In this document: piece after piece, positions 53,806-62,972 of the stretch
How positions within the stretch are numbered: the stretch's first letter is position 1
Layout of the letters: every line of letters starts with the position of its first letter
NCBI GenBank assembly: GCA_963799085.1
Contig: CAWCWA010000006.1
Location: 1 to 64,000, forward strand
Length of the DNA: 64,000 bases
Direction of reading: 5' to 3'
DNA from: AP-15 sp963799085
GTDB taxonomy: Bacteria > Pseudomonadota > Alphaproteobacteria > ATCC43930 > CGMCC-115725
Notes under the pieces: model-generated
Told to the model about the DNA's origin: nothing
Seen by the model: only the letters and a program-made list of their open reading frames with translations
The model's database searches: none
Translations under genes and position numbers: made by a program

Positions 53806-54835
53806 ATGAGCAGATCCGACGCCACCCTCGGCAATCCACCCCTAGCCGGCCGCCGGACGCCGCCCATCCTCGGCGTCATTGCACCGTGACGCCTCCAGGC
53901 CTACGCTACACACTCGGTCTATTTTACGCGGGAATTGCGGTTTATCTGCAATTCGGATGGTCGTGGGTGTCCGACGAACACGGTGTCCCGACCTGCCCGA
54001 TTTCACCCGCGCCTTTGCTGCCGGTTGGCTCGCACTGCATGGTGCCGTCGCGGCGATCTACGACCCGGAGCAGTTTGTGCGCGCACAGGATACGCTTGTC
54101 GGAGCGGGCAAAGCGCTGCTCTCGGTCTGGCCCTACGCGCCGACCTCTTTCCTGATCCTCGCGCCGGTGGCCGCGATCTCCTACCTCCCCGCCTTCTTAC
54201 CTATGAAGTCCTGTCGCTTCTCGCCTGCATCGCCGTCATCTGTGGCATCGTGCGGCGGCGCGAGGCGATCGCACTCGTTCTGGCCTCGCCCCTCACCGCC
54301 TGGAATTTCATTGCGGGGCAGAGCGGGTTTCTGACTGCGGCATTTCTCGGCGGGGCGCTCCTGTTCCTCGAACGGCGGCCGGTGGTCGCCGGCGTCTTCA
54401 TCGGCGGCCTGACCTATAAACCGCAATTTGGCATCCTGCTGCCGGTCGCGCTGATCGCCGTCCGGCGGCGGTTCAGCGGCGAGATGGGTCCCTACAAGGA
54501 ATAACCAGTTTTGCCGTTCTCGTCGCGGTGGGGCTCGTCTGGCGGGCGCGGAGTAGCTACCCGCTGAAGGCGGCAACACTCTCGGCCGCCGCGCCGATCG
54601 TCCTGCCGCGAGTTCTTGCTTACGATCTGGGCGCCATCGCGGTTCCGGTCGCCTTCCTCGCCCGCGATCAGATCGAGCATGGACTGCTGCGCGGTGAGCA
54701 AACGGTCCTACTTGCCCTCTTCGCCGCCGCCTCGGCGTATTGTTTACTGCAGGCGATCTGCCGATTGGCGCGGCGATCATGCTGGCGCTCTTCGCCTTGA
54801 TCCTACGCCATGTTTGCCGCAAGGACGAGAAGCCG
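53806..54835 (+). pseudogene. DUF2029 gene, copy 4, decayed
   Basis: ATG 53,806 overlaps the stop of copy 3 (ATGA), so the coupling pattern continues. Segments in order but in different frames: DFTRAFAAGWLALHGAVAAI, PYAPTSFLILAPVAAISYLP, LTAWNFIAGQSGFLTAAFLG, RRPVVAGVFIGGLTYKPQFG. A deletion then joins RRFSGEMG to WRARSSYPLKAATLSAAAPI. The C-terminus ends near IMLALFALILRHVCRKDEK. Non-functional. Confidence 0.75.
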
Positions 54836-54929
54836 ACGGCCGCCGCATCCCGCATCGCCGATCCGCCTACACGAGCCGGCGTCCGTTTTCCAGGATGGAT
54901 CCCGGCCATTGCCGGGATGACGAGAGGAG

Positions 54930-55500
54930 GTCTCGGGGCGAGCGTATCGACGCCGGCGATTTTGTGGCCGCTCAAATTGTCGAGCAGGACGATGTCGCCC
55001 GGCCGCAGCCGGCGCCGCCAGCATCTGCTCGACATAAGCCCGGAAGCGCTCGCCGTTGATGGCGCCGTCAAAGACGCAAGGTGCGGTGATCCCGCCTGGG
55101 CGCAGGCCGGCCCCCAGGGTGGTGATCTTCCAATCACCGCGCGGCGCCGGCGGCAACAGCCGCCGCCCGCGCGCCGCCCGACCGCGGCGCCGCGTCATGT
55201 TGGTGGCGGCCCAGAGCCCGCCCCGGCGCGGGCCGGGGTCTCGTCGATGAGGATCGGGCGGTCGGGATCGAGCGAGGGCGGGCGAGGGATGAACTCCCGC
55301 CGCTTCTCGGCGACGTCGGCGCGGTCCTGCTCGGCGGCATGGAGGCTCTTCTTAGAGCGTGATGTTCTGCGCCTTGAGAAACCGCCACAAACTCGACGGC
55401 CCGCCGCCCGCGCCGAGGCTCCCGCACCCACCGCCGCCGCGACGCGCTCGCGCAAATCCCCCGAATATGGCGCCGGCATATCGTCCCCCAACGACATGTT
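54930..55500 (-). mobile_element. IS630-family transposase remnant
   Basis: On the minus strand: PYSGDLRERVAAAVGAGASA (N-terminal helix-turn-helix), DRADVAEKRREF, DPDRPILIDETPARAG (first catalytic Asp), GDWKITTLGAGLRPGGITAP, FDGAINGERFRAYVEQMLA and RPGDIVLLDNLSGHKIAGVD (second Asp). These lie in several frames with internal deletions. The final Glu region is missing. Inactive. Confidence 0.7.
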
Positions 55501-55589
55501 GCGTTACCATTCTCGCCCATCCGCTCCCGCTTGAAACTCTTTATCTTTTTATCTTTTCCAATCCATCTGATCGGAAACCACCCTAATTC

Positions 55590-55870
55590 CGAGACGGCCG
55601 GCCGCTGGTTTGCGCAACATACGTTACAACCTTGGATACGCAAGCGTCGCCGCCGAGATGCGCAGGCGCGGGGTTCCGGTCTGGGAAGTGGCCGACTGGC
55701 TCGGGCATACGAGCGGTTACAAGAAGACAGAGCGGTACGCAAAATTAAGCCCGGATCACCTTGGCGGGGCGGTCCGGGCCATCGATTCATTCTTCGGGGA
55801 ACTGAGCGATTGCTTGCCGGCGGTCTACCTCAGAACCTCGATATCACCCGGTTGCGTGCTACCGAGCCTT
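55590..55870 (+). pseudogene. Tyrosine recombinase (integrase) C-terminal fragment
   Basis: SVAAEMRRRGVPVWEVADWL then GHTSGYKKTERYAKLSPDHL shows the late His of LGHT and the nucleophile Tyr of TERYAKL of phage-type integrases. The N-terminal and first catalytic Arg regions are missing upstream. It stands 10-15 bases before the tRNA-Ala 3' fragment, where such genes commonly lie. Confidence 0.75.
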
Positions 55871-55882
55871 AGGCGCCCCTGG

Positions 55883-55930
55883 TGGAGCCAACCGGGATCG
55901 AACCGGTGACCTCTACAATGCCATTGTGGC
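55883..55930 (-). other. 3' fragment of tRNA-Ala(GGC), probable attachment site
   Basis: On the minus strand: caatggcattgtagaggtca, ccggttcgatcccggttggc, tccacca, i.e. anticodon GGC, T arm accgg-ttcgatc-ccggt and acceptor strand with CCA. The 5' half (D arm, ggagcca) is absent. The missing half would have lain at higher coordinates, so the integrated DNA is to the right (56-61 kb). Confidence 0.75.
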
Positions 55931-56097
55931 ATAAATCCAGCAAAAACAACGGCTAAGGTTCGCAAAGCTATGCAAACGCACGCACCATATACCAAGGTGG
56001 TAGCAAATGGTGCGTTTCAGTTGCGTTCTAGCGATTCAGTTCCTCTCCCAAGGATCATCGACGCCGCCGAGCCTAGCATATTCGGAGGGCCGCCGCC

Positions 56098-57039
56098 ATG
56101 GCTGACGGAGGCCTGGGCGCCAGCGGCAGCGCCGATCTGGCCGCATTCGACAAGCTCGCCGACCTGCCGCGATGGGTGGGATGGCGGCCGGGGGTGCGCA
56201 CGGCAAAGGACGGGACGAAGAGCCCGACCAAGAAGCCTTTTGATCCCAAACCAGGACGAAGACGGGAGGCGAAGACCAATGACCCCACAACCTGGGGAAC
56301 GCGGGCTGACGCACAGGTGTGGGTGGGGGCGGAGCCCCTCAACTTCGGTGGCGGCATCGGCATTGTGCTCGGCGATCTTGGCGACGGGCGCTTCCTCGCC
56401 GGGATCGACTTCGACAGTTGCTTTGCTCCCGATGGCGCTCTAGCGGGATGGGCGGGCAAGATCGTCAACGCCATCGCGGGCCAAACATATACCGAGTGGA
56501 GCCCGAGCGGCACCGGGCTGAAATCGTTCTTCGGGATCGCCGCCGCCGACGTGCGGCCGTTCCTAGATGCGATCGAGGTTGCGCCTAACGCTTGGGGTTG
56601 CAAGAGATCGCCGGCGGGCGAAGACGGCAGCGGCCATGGGCCAGCGATCGAGGTTTACACCGCCGGTCGGTACTTCACAACAACGGGCCGGCGATGGGGA
56701 ACGGCGAGCTCGATCGCGAACCTTGGCCCGGCCATGGATGGGCTTGCGACTGCGTTAAATGCGGCCTGGGGGCAATCGTCGGGCGGCGCGAAGAGCGCCA
56801 ACGGCAGCGGCGGCAAGAGCAGCGGCAAGGGCCGCGACAACAGCGCGAGCGTGCGCGCTTATCGCGCCATGTTCAGCTTGCGCCGCCGAGGATTTACCTA
56901 TGCCGCGGCCTGCGCTGCGATGCGTCAGCACTCCGACCAGGGGATTCGAGATTGGGTTGCAAAGGAGTTTGCTAGGAAACATCCTTTCCCGACTAAACTC
57001 GGCAACGATTTATTGATGCAATGCGCCCACCCTTCTTGA
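56098..57039 (+). CDS. Primase-polymerase-like island replication protein
   Basis: 313 residues from ATG 56,098. The N-terminus DKLADLPRWVGWRPGVRTAK, then GGIGIVLGDLGDGRFLAGID with FDSC (the D-x-D of prim-pol catalytic sites) and TYTEWSPSGTGLKSFFGIA, matches N-terminal domains of phage/plasmid-island primases. The C-terminal helicase domain of larger homologues is missing; the chain ends soon after YAAACAAMRQHSDQGIRDWV. Probably a remnant or compact member. Confidence 0.7.
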   Translation: MADGGLGASGSADLAAFDKLADLPRWVGWRPGVRTAKDGTKSPTKKPFDPKPGRRREAKTNDPTTWGTRADAQVWVGAEPLNFGGGIGIVLGDLGDGRFLAGIDFDSCFAPDGALAGWAGKIVNAIAGQTYTEWSPSGTGLKSFFGIAAADVRPFLDAIEVAPNAWGCKRSPAGEDGSGHGPAIEVYTAGRYFTTTGRRWGTASSIANLGPAMDGLATALNAAWGQSSGGAKSANGSGGKSSGKGRDNSASVRAYRAMFSLRRRGFTYAAACAAMRQHSDQGIRDWVAKEFARKHPFPTKLGNDLLMQCAHPS

Positions 57040-57743
57040 ATTATTATTACGAAAGATCGACCGGAAGGAGCTCTCGCGCGCTTTTTTCAACAAAATCCGC
57101 CGATTCCGGCCGTTCGCGGGACCGCGATGAAACGCGAGCTTCGACCCCTTCGCAGTCGCGCGTTGAGTGATCCAATAATTTGATTTCCACGCGCTTGGGA
57201 ACAAAAGGTTGACTGGTCACGTCACATCAACTGGTCTGCTCAAGCCGCCGCGCCAGAGCGTCGAAATCCTCTGGGCATTTCTGACGGATTGCCGCAATGT
57301 TGCGCGCCGCTTCCTCACCAAGCACTTTGCGACCGCCACCCGGGCCGTCGGCAATTCCACGCCGCGCGACGAGAGTATCAAAATAGCGTTCCTTGACGGA
57401 AACTTCAGCGCGAACCTCCGTCCATTTCCATTCCTTTGGTAAGGTGAGGCCAGCGAGAACCCAAGTCTCAAGTTCTTCCCACGCGTTTTCAGCGAAGAAG
57501 CTACTTTCCTGTCTGAACTCCTTTTCGATAGCATCCAGCTTCGACCGGCGCTGTCGATCACCGTCACGGTCCACGCATAAGATGAAGAGTTCGAACCATT
57601 CCGCGGTACCGCTCGACAATCTCCGTGATCCGTTCACGCTTCATCGCCTCTCCAATGCCGCCCAGCAACGGGTCCTGGCAGACCTGGACTCTCACCTGCG
57701 TTTTGCCGAAAAGCTGAAACAATCGTAGAAAGAGCGGTTTCAA

Positions 57744-59388
57744 CCGACATTCCCCAGATTCCCGGCTCGGTTGGTATGATTTTCCCGTCATCGCGGCGTC
57801 GCCGCAACGAAATTCGATAGCAGCCGGCCGTTTGGCAGCAAAAATGGCGGGCAGCGTGGGCTCGCGGCGCCGGAACTCGTTGCTTGCCTCCATCAAGACG
57901 CACCTCTGCCGTCGTGGTCTGTCGCATCTGACTTCGTCTGCCGGTCATGCCGGGGCGGGTGGTGTCCGCAACCGGGCGATCAGCGACAGGATATCCGCGA
58001 ACATCTGCCGCGACACCGCGACCTCGGCGAGTTGGAAGGTCACGTAGCGCCCATGGCTGACGACCTTCGCGCCAATCTTGATCAGCTTTTCCTTCAAGCT
58101 GGTCAGCGACCAGTCCTTGATCGGATCGGGTATCGCCAGCGTCCGCATGAAGTTGCCCAGATTGTAGGCGAGCGCATGAAGTTGAAGGCGGACGGCGTTG
58201 GCGGCGAAGGTGCGGCACGACAGCCGGGTCCACTTGATCGCGCCCTTTCCCTCTTTGATGTACTGCTCGCAGGTGCCGCGATGGTTGTAGAAGCCCACGA
58301 CCCGCTCGGGTGACCGCGCCAGGTTGGTGACGATAAAGCCGACGCGGGGGCAAAGCTCGCCCGGGTGCCATTCAACCTTGGCCGCCACCCGCCGGGGTTT
58401 GGTCCATGAGCCGGCCCGATAGGAGAAGCTGGCGTAGTGGCGGCGCACCTCAAGCGGCGGTCGACCGACGGGCCGCGAGAGGAGGTATCCGATCTTGCCC
58501 TGCAAGACGGGATTGGTCGGCAGCCGGATCGCATAACCGTAGCCCTCGGCTTCGAGGAACTCGTAGATCTCCGGATTGGCGAAAGCCCCGTCACCACGGA
58601 AATAGCACCGCTTCCCTGTGCCCCGGTAGCGGGCGACCACCGGCTCCAGCACCGTTCGCCAGCCATCGGCGCTGTGGACGTTCCCGGAGCGCAGGGCGCA
58701 TCGCTCCAGATCGCCGAGTTGGTTGAACACGAATAGCGGGTGGTAGCAGGTGCAGGCGAAATGGCCGTTATAGGCGCTGCCTTCCTGGGCGCCGTAGGTC
58801 GGGCTCTCGCTCGAATCCATGTCGAGCACAATGGTCTTCGGCGGTTTCCGCTGGTGCACCTTGTCGATCCACTGGCCCGATAGATCGGCGAGCGCAGCAA
58901 GGTTCTCAGGCCGGGTCAGCCACCTTGTCTCAAAACGGCCCATCTGGCTCGCCGAAGCAGCGGACCCCGTGATCGCTCCCTCGCCGACCACCCAGCGCAT
59001 CGCCGGATCGCGGCACAGCCGGTCGGCGTCGTTCACGTCCTCATAGCCGGCCAGCCGCCCGAATACCGATTGGCGCAGCAACCCGGCCAACCGGTGGCGA
59101 CCGTTCTTGCCGGTGCGCGCGTCGGCAAGCGTCTCAGCCCCCGTGTCGGTCAGGCCCACCACGTCGTCCAACTCGCGATAGGGCAACATCCCAGCGTCGG
59201 AGGTGATTACACTGCCGCGAAACTGGAGCATCAAACGGCGGTCGAAATCGAGCCTCAGCGCCTCGCTTTTCGATTCACCCGCCGGGTCCACCATCGCCGC
59301 CCCATCCGACGCCGTCTATGATGCTGACGCTTATATCAAAACCGAGGTAAGGATGCTCAAAATCGCTACTTCATCCGGCGAATGCGGG
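57744..59388 (-). mobile_element. IS1380-family insertion sequence
   Basis: 1,645 bases with 5-base direct repeats TTCAA at 57,739-57,743 and 59,389-59,393. Inward-reading ends are ccgacattccccagat (left) and cccgcattcgccggat (right), matching at 12 of 16 positions without gaps, and starting with CC as usual for the family. It carries one intact transposase gene. Confidence 0.88.
57945..59294 (-). CDS. IS1380-family transposase
   Basis: 449 residues from ATG 59,294. DDE domain: TIVLDMDSSESPTYGAQEGS (first Asp), GKRCYFRGDGAFANPEIYEF (second Asp) and RGTCEQYIKEGKGAIKWTRL (Glu). N-terminus GSVITSDAGMLPYRELDDVV and LAGYEDVNDADRLCRDPAMR are typical. Intact. Confidence 0.95.
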   Translation of the reverse strand: MVDPAGESKSEALRLDFDRRLMLQFRGSVITSDAGMLPYRELDDVVGLTDTGAETLADARTGKNGRHRLAGLLRQSVFGRLAGYEDVNDADRLCRDPAMRWVVGEGAITGSAASASQMGRFETRWLTRPENLAALADLSGQWIDKVHQRKPPKTIVLDMDSSESPTYGAQEGSAYNGHFACTCYHPLFVFNQLGDLERCALRSGNVHSADGWRTVLEPVVARYRGTGKRCYFRGDGAFANPEIYEFLEAEGYGYAIRLPTNPVLQGKIGYLLSRPVGRPPLEVRRHYASFSYRAGSWTKPRRVAAKVEWHPGELCPRVGFIVTNLARSPERVVGFYNHRGTCEQYIKEGKGAIKWTRLSCRTFAANAVRLQLHALAYNLGNFMRTLAIPDPIKDWSLTSLKEKLIKIGAKVVSHGRYVTFQLAEVAVSRQMFADILSLIARLRTPPAPA

Positions 59389-59455
59389 TTCAATATGTAC
59401 TGGTCCTTCCGAAAATCTTCGGGAATCACGAGAATGTTCATTCCTCTTAACCTAC

Positions 59456-60719
59456 CTAATCCATTTCGCCTTGCATGAAGGTTAGGGCATCCTCCATCCA
59501 ACCAGAAGCGTGAAGCCGCCCTAGGCCTTGAGCTTGGCGCAACTTCTCTGCATTGGGCAATTTGTCCACGGGACGAATGAGGGCATCGGCCGTATCGGGG
59601 CAGCGGAATACGACAGACGTGTGCTTGAAGGTTTCCTCGCTGATCATTGACAGCAAATCAGGCGAATGCGTGGTCGTCACTACCTGAATCCCGCCCTTGG
59701 CAGTTTGCCCCTCGATCAAATCAAGAAGTAGCCGAAGCCGAGATGGATGGATTCCATTGTCAATTTCTTCAAAAAAGTAGAGCCTCGCTGGATTTGTGCC
59801 GAGCAATGCGGCAAGCATGGCTAGGAACCGCAGCGTGCCATCTGAAGCACTATATGCCGATATTTTCTTTTCACCGACTTCACGGATCACAAGCTGGACG
59901 AGCCCGGTGATTGGATCACGCGGAAATTCGAAGTCCTCGACATCCATTGGCGTGAGTTCGCGAACCCACTCCGCCAGCATAGATTTTCGCCTCGGATCAG
60001 CACAAATCTCCTGCAAAACAGTGGGCAGATTTTCCCCGTTATCGCCCAAGATAGTCTGGCCTGGAAAAGCTGGCTGCCGCATTTGGTCAGGTACTAGAGC
60101 AAGAAAACGCATGCTTGCGAAAAGACTCATAACTTGTTCAGCAATGTCCTTGTGTGAACGGACAATCTGTCTGAAATCTTGTATCTGGGACAGCGCGGGC
60201 TGATCCGGGCGTACGGCGATTCGATGGCCATATTTGCGCTGGTCTCCAGTTTTGGCCATTCGAAGCAGAAGGTGGGCCTCGTCGTCTTGTGCTGCGACAG
60301 GATCGTCACCACTCGGATGACTCGTGTAGATGGTCTCCCACCCATAAGTAAGCACCTCCTTTGCCACGCGAAAACCGCCGCGTAGGTGTTCGTGCGTCTC
60401 AACTTCGATAAGGTAAGTCACATTTCGCCTGGCGATGCGAAGTTCCACTTTGAACATAAATGACGTATGACCAAACTGGATTATCTCGCGAGCGGCACCT
60501 CGCATCTGTGCCCATTCAACTTGCCCGCCAGCTCCGTATTTTCCACCGATGATCTCTGCAAGAGTGTAAGCACGCCCAATGCCATGCAGGAATTGAAAAT
60601 GCATCACGGATATTGCTCTTCCCGCTCGCATTGGTGCCCACAATCACCGTGAACGGGCCAATTCGAAGAGTTTCGTCGCCAAAATTCTTAAATTCCGAAA
60701 GGCGAAGTGATGTAATCAT
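59456..60719 (-). pseudogene. AAA (OLD/SMC-like) ATPase of a putative defence module, one frameshift
   Basis: Start at the methionine of MITSLRLSEFKNFGDETLRI (60,719). Walker A is FTVIVGTNASGKSNIRDAF. At about 60,600 a run TTTT (TTT expected) shifts the frame; the next frame continues QFLHGIGRAYTLAEIIGGKY and ends at 59,456. Signature-like SDGTLRFLAMLAAL, Walker B RLYFFEEIDNGIHPSRLRLL and the switch histidine VVTTTHSPDLLSMI follow. About 420 residues in all. This architecture (AAA_15/21) is shared by OLD, PARIS AriA and similar anti-phage ATPases. The neighbouring nuclease-like gene completes a two-gene unit. Confidence 0.75.
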
Positions 60720-60767
60720 GAGCGTGTTACCGGGTGTTCGACTGTTGACCGTGATGTTCTCTGCCAT

Positions 60768-61130
60768 GACCCGAACCCAAGGGATTGAGCTACTCTACAC
60801 TCAACGTGATTTTTGCGCCAGTGGTGACAACCGTCGAACGATCCTCACACCGACGCGCAGCCTCGTGGCAGAGGATGTGCGCTCACACGATGGCCGCTGT
60901 CCACCCAACTACCCATTCGCCGGCTGTGTTCTGAAGGGCAGCTTCGGGGTACGAGCGGTCGGGTTGGGCGGGAACACCAAATGCCCGAGAAGGATCGCCG
61001 TCGATACTCGCCCGCAAAATCGCCGAAATCCTGTGGTATTGCACTGGCCGTGCGCTCGTGGTGCGATGGGCACCACATGACCACCTGTTGATTCCCAGCG
61101 GAAACAGGCCGAGGAGGAGTGGAGAACGCG
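60768..61130. other. Gene-free stretch, probable island boundary
   Basis: No gene seen. Lower G+C than the following gene. The right edge of the island should lie here or beyond, but no complementary tRNA-Ala sequence is found in the window. Confidence 0.4.
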
Positions 61131-62426
61131 ATGCCCCGCCACATCAAGACGGCCGCGCTCGCCGGAATGCGCGAGGAAGCCGACGCCAGGACGCGCGCCA
61201 CGGTCGAGGCGATCATCGCCGATGTGAAGGCGCGCGGCGACGCGGCGGTGCGCGAATTGTCGGAGAAGTTCGACAAATGGTCGCCGCCGAGCTTCCGCCT
61301 GTCGGACGGCGAGATCGCGCGCCCTCGTCGCCAAGGTGTCGCCGCAGACGATCGACGACATCAAATTCGCGCAGGCCCAGATCCGCAATTTCGCCGAGAT
61401 CCAGCGCGCCTCGCTGAAGGATGTCGAGGTCGAGACGCTGCCGGGCGTCGTCCTCGGCCACCGCCACATCCCGGTCGGCCGGGTCGGCTGCTATGTGCCG
61501 GGCGGGCGCTATCCGATGGTCGCCTCGGCGCATATGTCGATCGTCACCGCCCGGGTCGCCGGGGTCGGCCATATCGCCGCCTGCACGCCGCCCAACCAGG
61601 GCGGGCCGCATCCCGAGACGATCGCCGCGATGCATCTGGGCGGCGCCGACGAGATTTACGTGCTGGGCGGCGTCCAGGCGGTGGCGGCGATGGCGCTCGG
61701 CACCGCGACCTTCAAGCCCGGTCGACATGCTGGTCGGCCCCGGCAACGCCTATGTCGCCGAAGCCAAGCGCCAGCTTTACGGCCGGGTCGGCATCGACCT
61801 CTTCGCCGGCCCGACCGAGATCCTGGTCATCGCCGACGAGACCGCCGACGCCGAGATGTGCGCGACCGACCTCCTCGGCCAGGCCGAGCACGGCCCGACC
61901 TCGCCGGCGATCCTGCTGACCACCTGCGATAAGCTGGCCACGACACGATCGCCGAGATCGACGCGCCAGCTCGGCGTGCTGCCGACCGCCGATGTCGCCG
62001 GCGTCGCCTGGCGCGACTATGGCGAGGTGATCCTCTGCGCCGACGACGACGAGATGGCGCACAGAGGCCGACCGCATCGCCGCCGAGCATGTCGAGGTGC
62101 TGACCCGCGAGCCGCGCTGGTGGCTCGACCGGCTGAAGAATTACGGCGCCCTGTTCCTCGGCCCCGAGACCAACGTCTCCTACGGCGACAAGGTGATCGG
62201 CACCAACCACACGCTGCCGACCAAGGGCGCGGCGCGCTACACCGGCGGGCTCTGGGTCGGCAAGTTTCTCAAGACCTGCACCTACCAGGAGGTCAAGACC
62301 CCCGAGGCGAGCGCGATGGTCGGCGAATATTGCAGCCGGCTCTGCGCGATCGAGCGCTTCTGGGGCCACAAGGAGCAGGCCGATCTGCGCGTCCGCCGCT
62401 ACGGCCGGAAGAACGCCGCCGACTAG
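61131..62426 (+). pseudogene. Histidinol-dehydrogenase-family enzyme (HpsN-like), frameshifted
   Basis: ATG 61,131 behind gaggaggagtggag. Segments in order: MPRHIKTAALAGMREEADAR; then (shift near 61,320) SPQTIDDIKFAQAQIRNFAE, VGCYVPGGRYPMVASAHMSI; (shift near 61,725) VDMLVGPGNAYVAEAKRQLY, GPTEILVIADETADAEMCAT; (shifts near 61,935 and 62,065) EHVEVLTREPRWWLDRLKNY, NHTLPTKGAARYTGGLWVGK and stop at 62,426. ERFWGHKEQADLRVRRYG and the NHTLPTKGAARYTGG block are closer to sulfopropanediol 3-dehydrogenase-type members than to biosynthetic HisD. At least four indels; the rest is perfectly conserved, which suggests recent loss or base-calling errors. Confidence 0.7.
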
Positions 62427-62439
62427 CTTCCCGACGCCC

Positions 62440-62823
62440 CTAGGGGTGAGGCGGCAGGTAGCGGATCGCGGCCAGAATAATGCCGACCGCGATGATCATC
62501 ATGCTGCCGAGGCGGATCGTCAGGTCGCGCCGCAGCAATTCGATCTCCGCTTTCAACTCCGCCCGCAGCGCTGCGATCTCCGCCCGAACCGCAGCGATCT
62601 CCGCCCTCAGTTCCGCCCGCACTCCGGCGATCTCCGTCCGAAGGGCCGCAAATTCCGCCTTCAGCTTCGCCCTTAGCCCCGTAATATCGGCGGACGTCGC
62701 AAGCTCGGCCCCGGACATCGCTTCCGCCAAGGCCTCGGCGGTGTCGCCGGCCTGTTTCGGCGGGAAGCCCGCGCCCTCGAGGCGCCGGGCGAGCTTCGGC
62801 GTGTCGAACGGCACCGCACCCAT
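62440..62823 (-). CDS. DUF1640 coiled-coil membrane protein
   Basis: 127 residues from ATG 62,823. N-terminus FDTPKLARRLEGAGFPPKQA, then a heptad-rich coiled coil (AELRAEIAAVRAEIAALRAE) and one C-terminal transmembrane helix (MMIIAVGIILAAIRYL). Related to CCDC90/MCUR-type DUF1640 proteins. It ends 13 bases after the stop of the convergent dehydrogenase. Intact; the split gene at 30,594 is its paralogue. Confidence 0.75.
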   Translation of the reverse strand: MGAVPFDTPKLARRLEGAGFPPKQAGDTAEALAEAMSGAELATSADITGLRAKLKAEFAALRTEIAGVRAELRAEIAAVRAEIAALRAELKAEIELLRRDLTIRLGSMMIIAVGIILAAIRYLPPHP

Positions 62824-62972
62824 CGGCCGGAAACTGAAGATGCGGGCTCTCCGATGTCGAGATCGGTGCAGTGCGCGGCCGCGGCGTTGCGGCGCGAGCG
62901 CGATTGCGGCCCGGCCAAGGCAGGGTTACCCTCGGCCGGCGTCATTTCGTAGGCTGATTGGGAGGGAACACC

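Larger units (their letters stand above)
49916..53809 (+). pseudogene. DUF2029 gene, copy 3: broken, partly inverted, IS21-interrupted
   Basis: ATG 49,916 overlaps the previous stop. The N-terminal third (LKIFAPWRLQAYGYTLAAVS, YFNFMNLWAPAGEALQEKAA, a stop at 50,200, then FPYPPVYLLPLNS and YAAAFIAWIGATLAMAVAVV) is on the plus strand to about 50,370. The middle third (AGGRATIAVALASPYNVWNV, GQTGFLTTALLGRTSLALEH, LAYKPQWGLMPPVALVAGRQ, FPQAIAAQAGANL) is on the minus strand, 50,790 back to 50,380. IS21 follows. The last third (WAAQGLATTVGAAIEWIVW, LYAFAYDIAAIAVPVALLAA) resumes on the plus strand at about 53,400 and stops at 53,809. Confidence 0.8.
57227..59426 (-). pseudogene. Toprim-like nuclease partner gene, cut by IS1380
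   Basis: The 5' piece lies at 59,426-59,389 (ATG 59,426; MNILVIPEDFRKDQYIL). The 3' piece starts at 57,743 and reads LKPLFLRLFQLFGKTQVRVQ, VCQDPLLGGIGEAMKRERIT, then (after one extra base near 57,590) ELFILCVDRDGDRQRRSKLD, FFAENAWEELETWVLAGLTL and GPGGGRKVLGEEAARNIAAI, to the stop at 57,227. Excising the element and one TTCAA joins the pieces in frame as DQYILKPLFLRL. Early E-D, VDRDGD and ENAWEELETW resemble the acidic motifs of Toprim/DUF4276 nucleases (inference). It follows the ATPase gene on the same strand. Confidence 0.75.

Noticed and set aside
55883..55930. Functional tRNA-Ala gene
   Set aside because: The 5' half is missing; sequence beyond the anticodon stem does not form a D arm.
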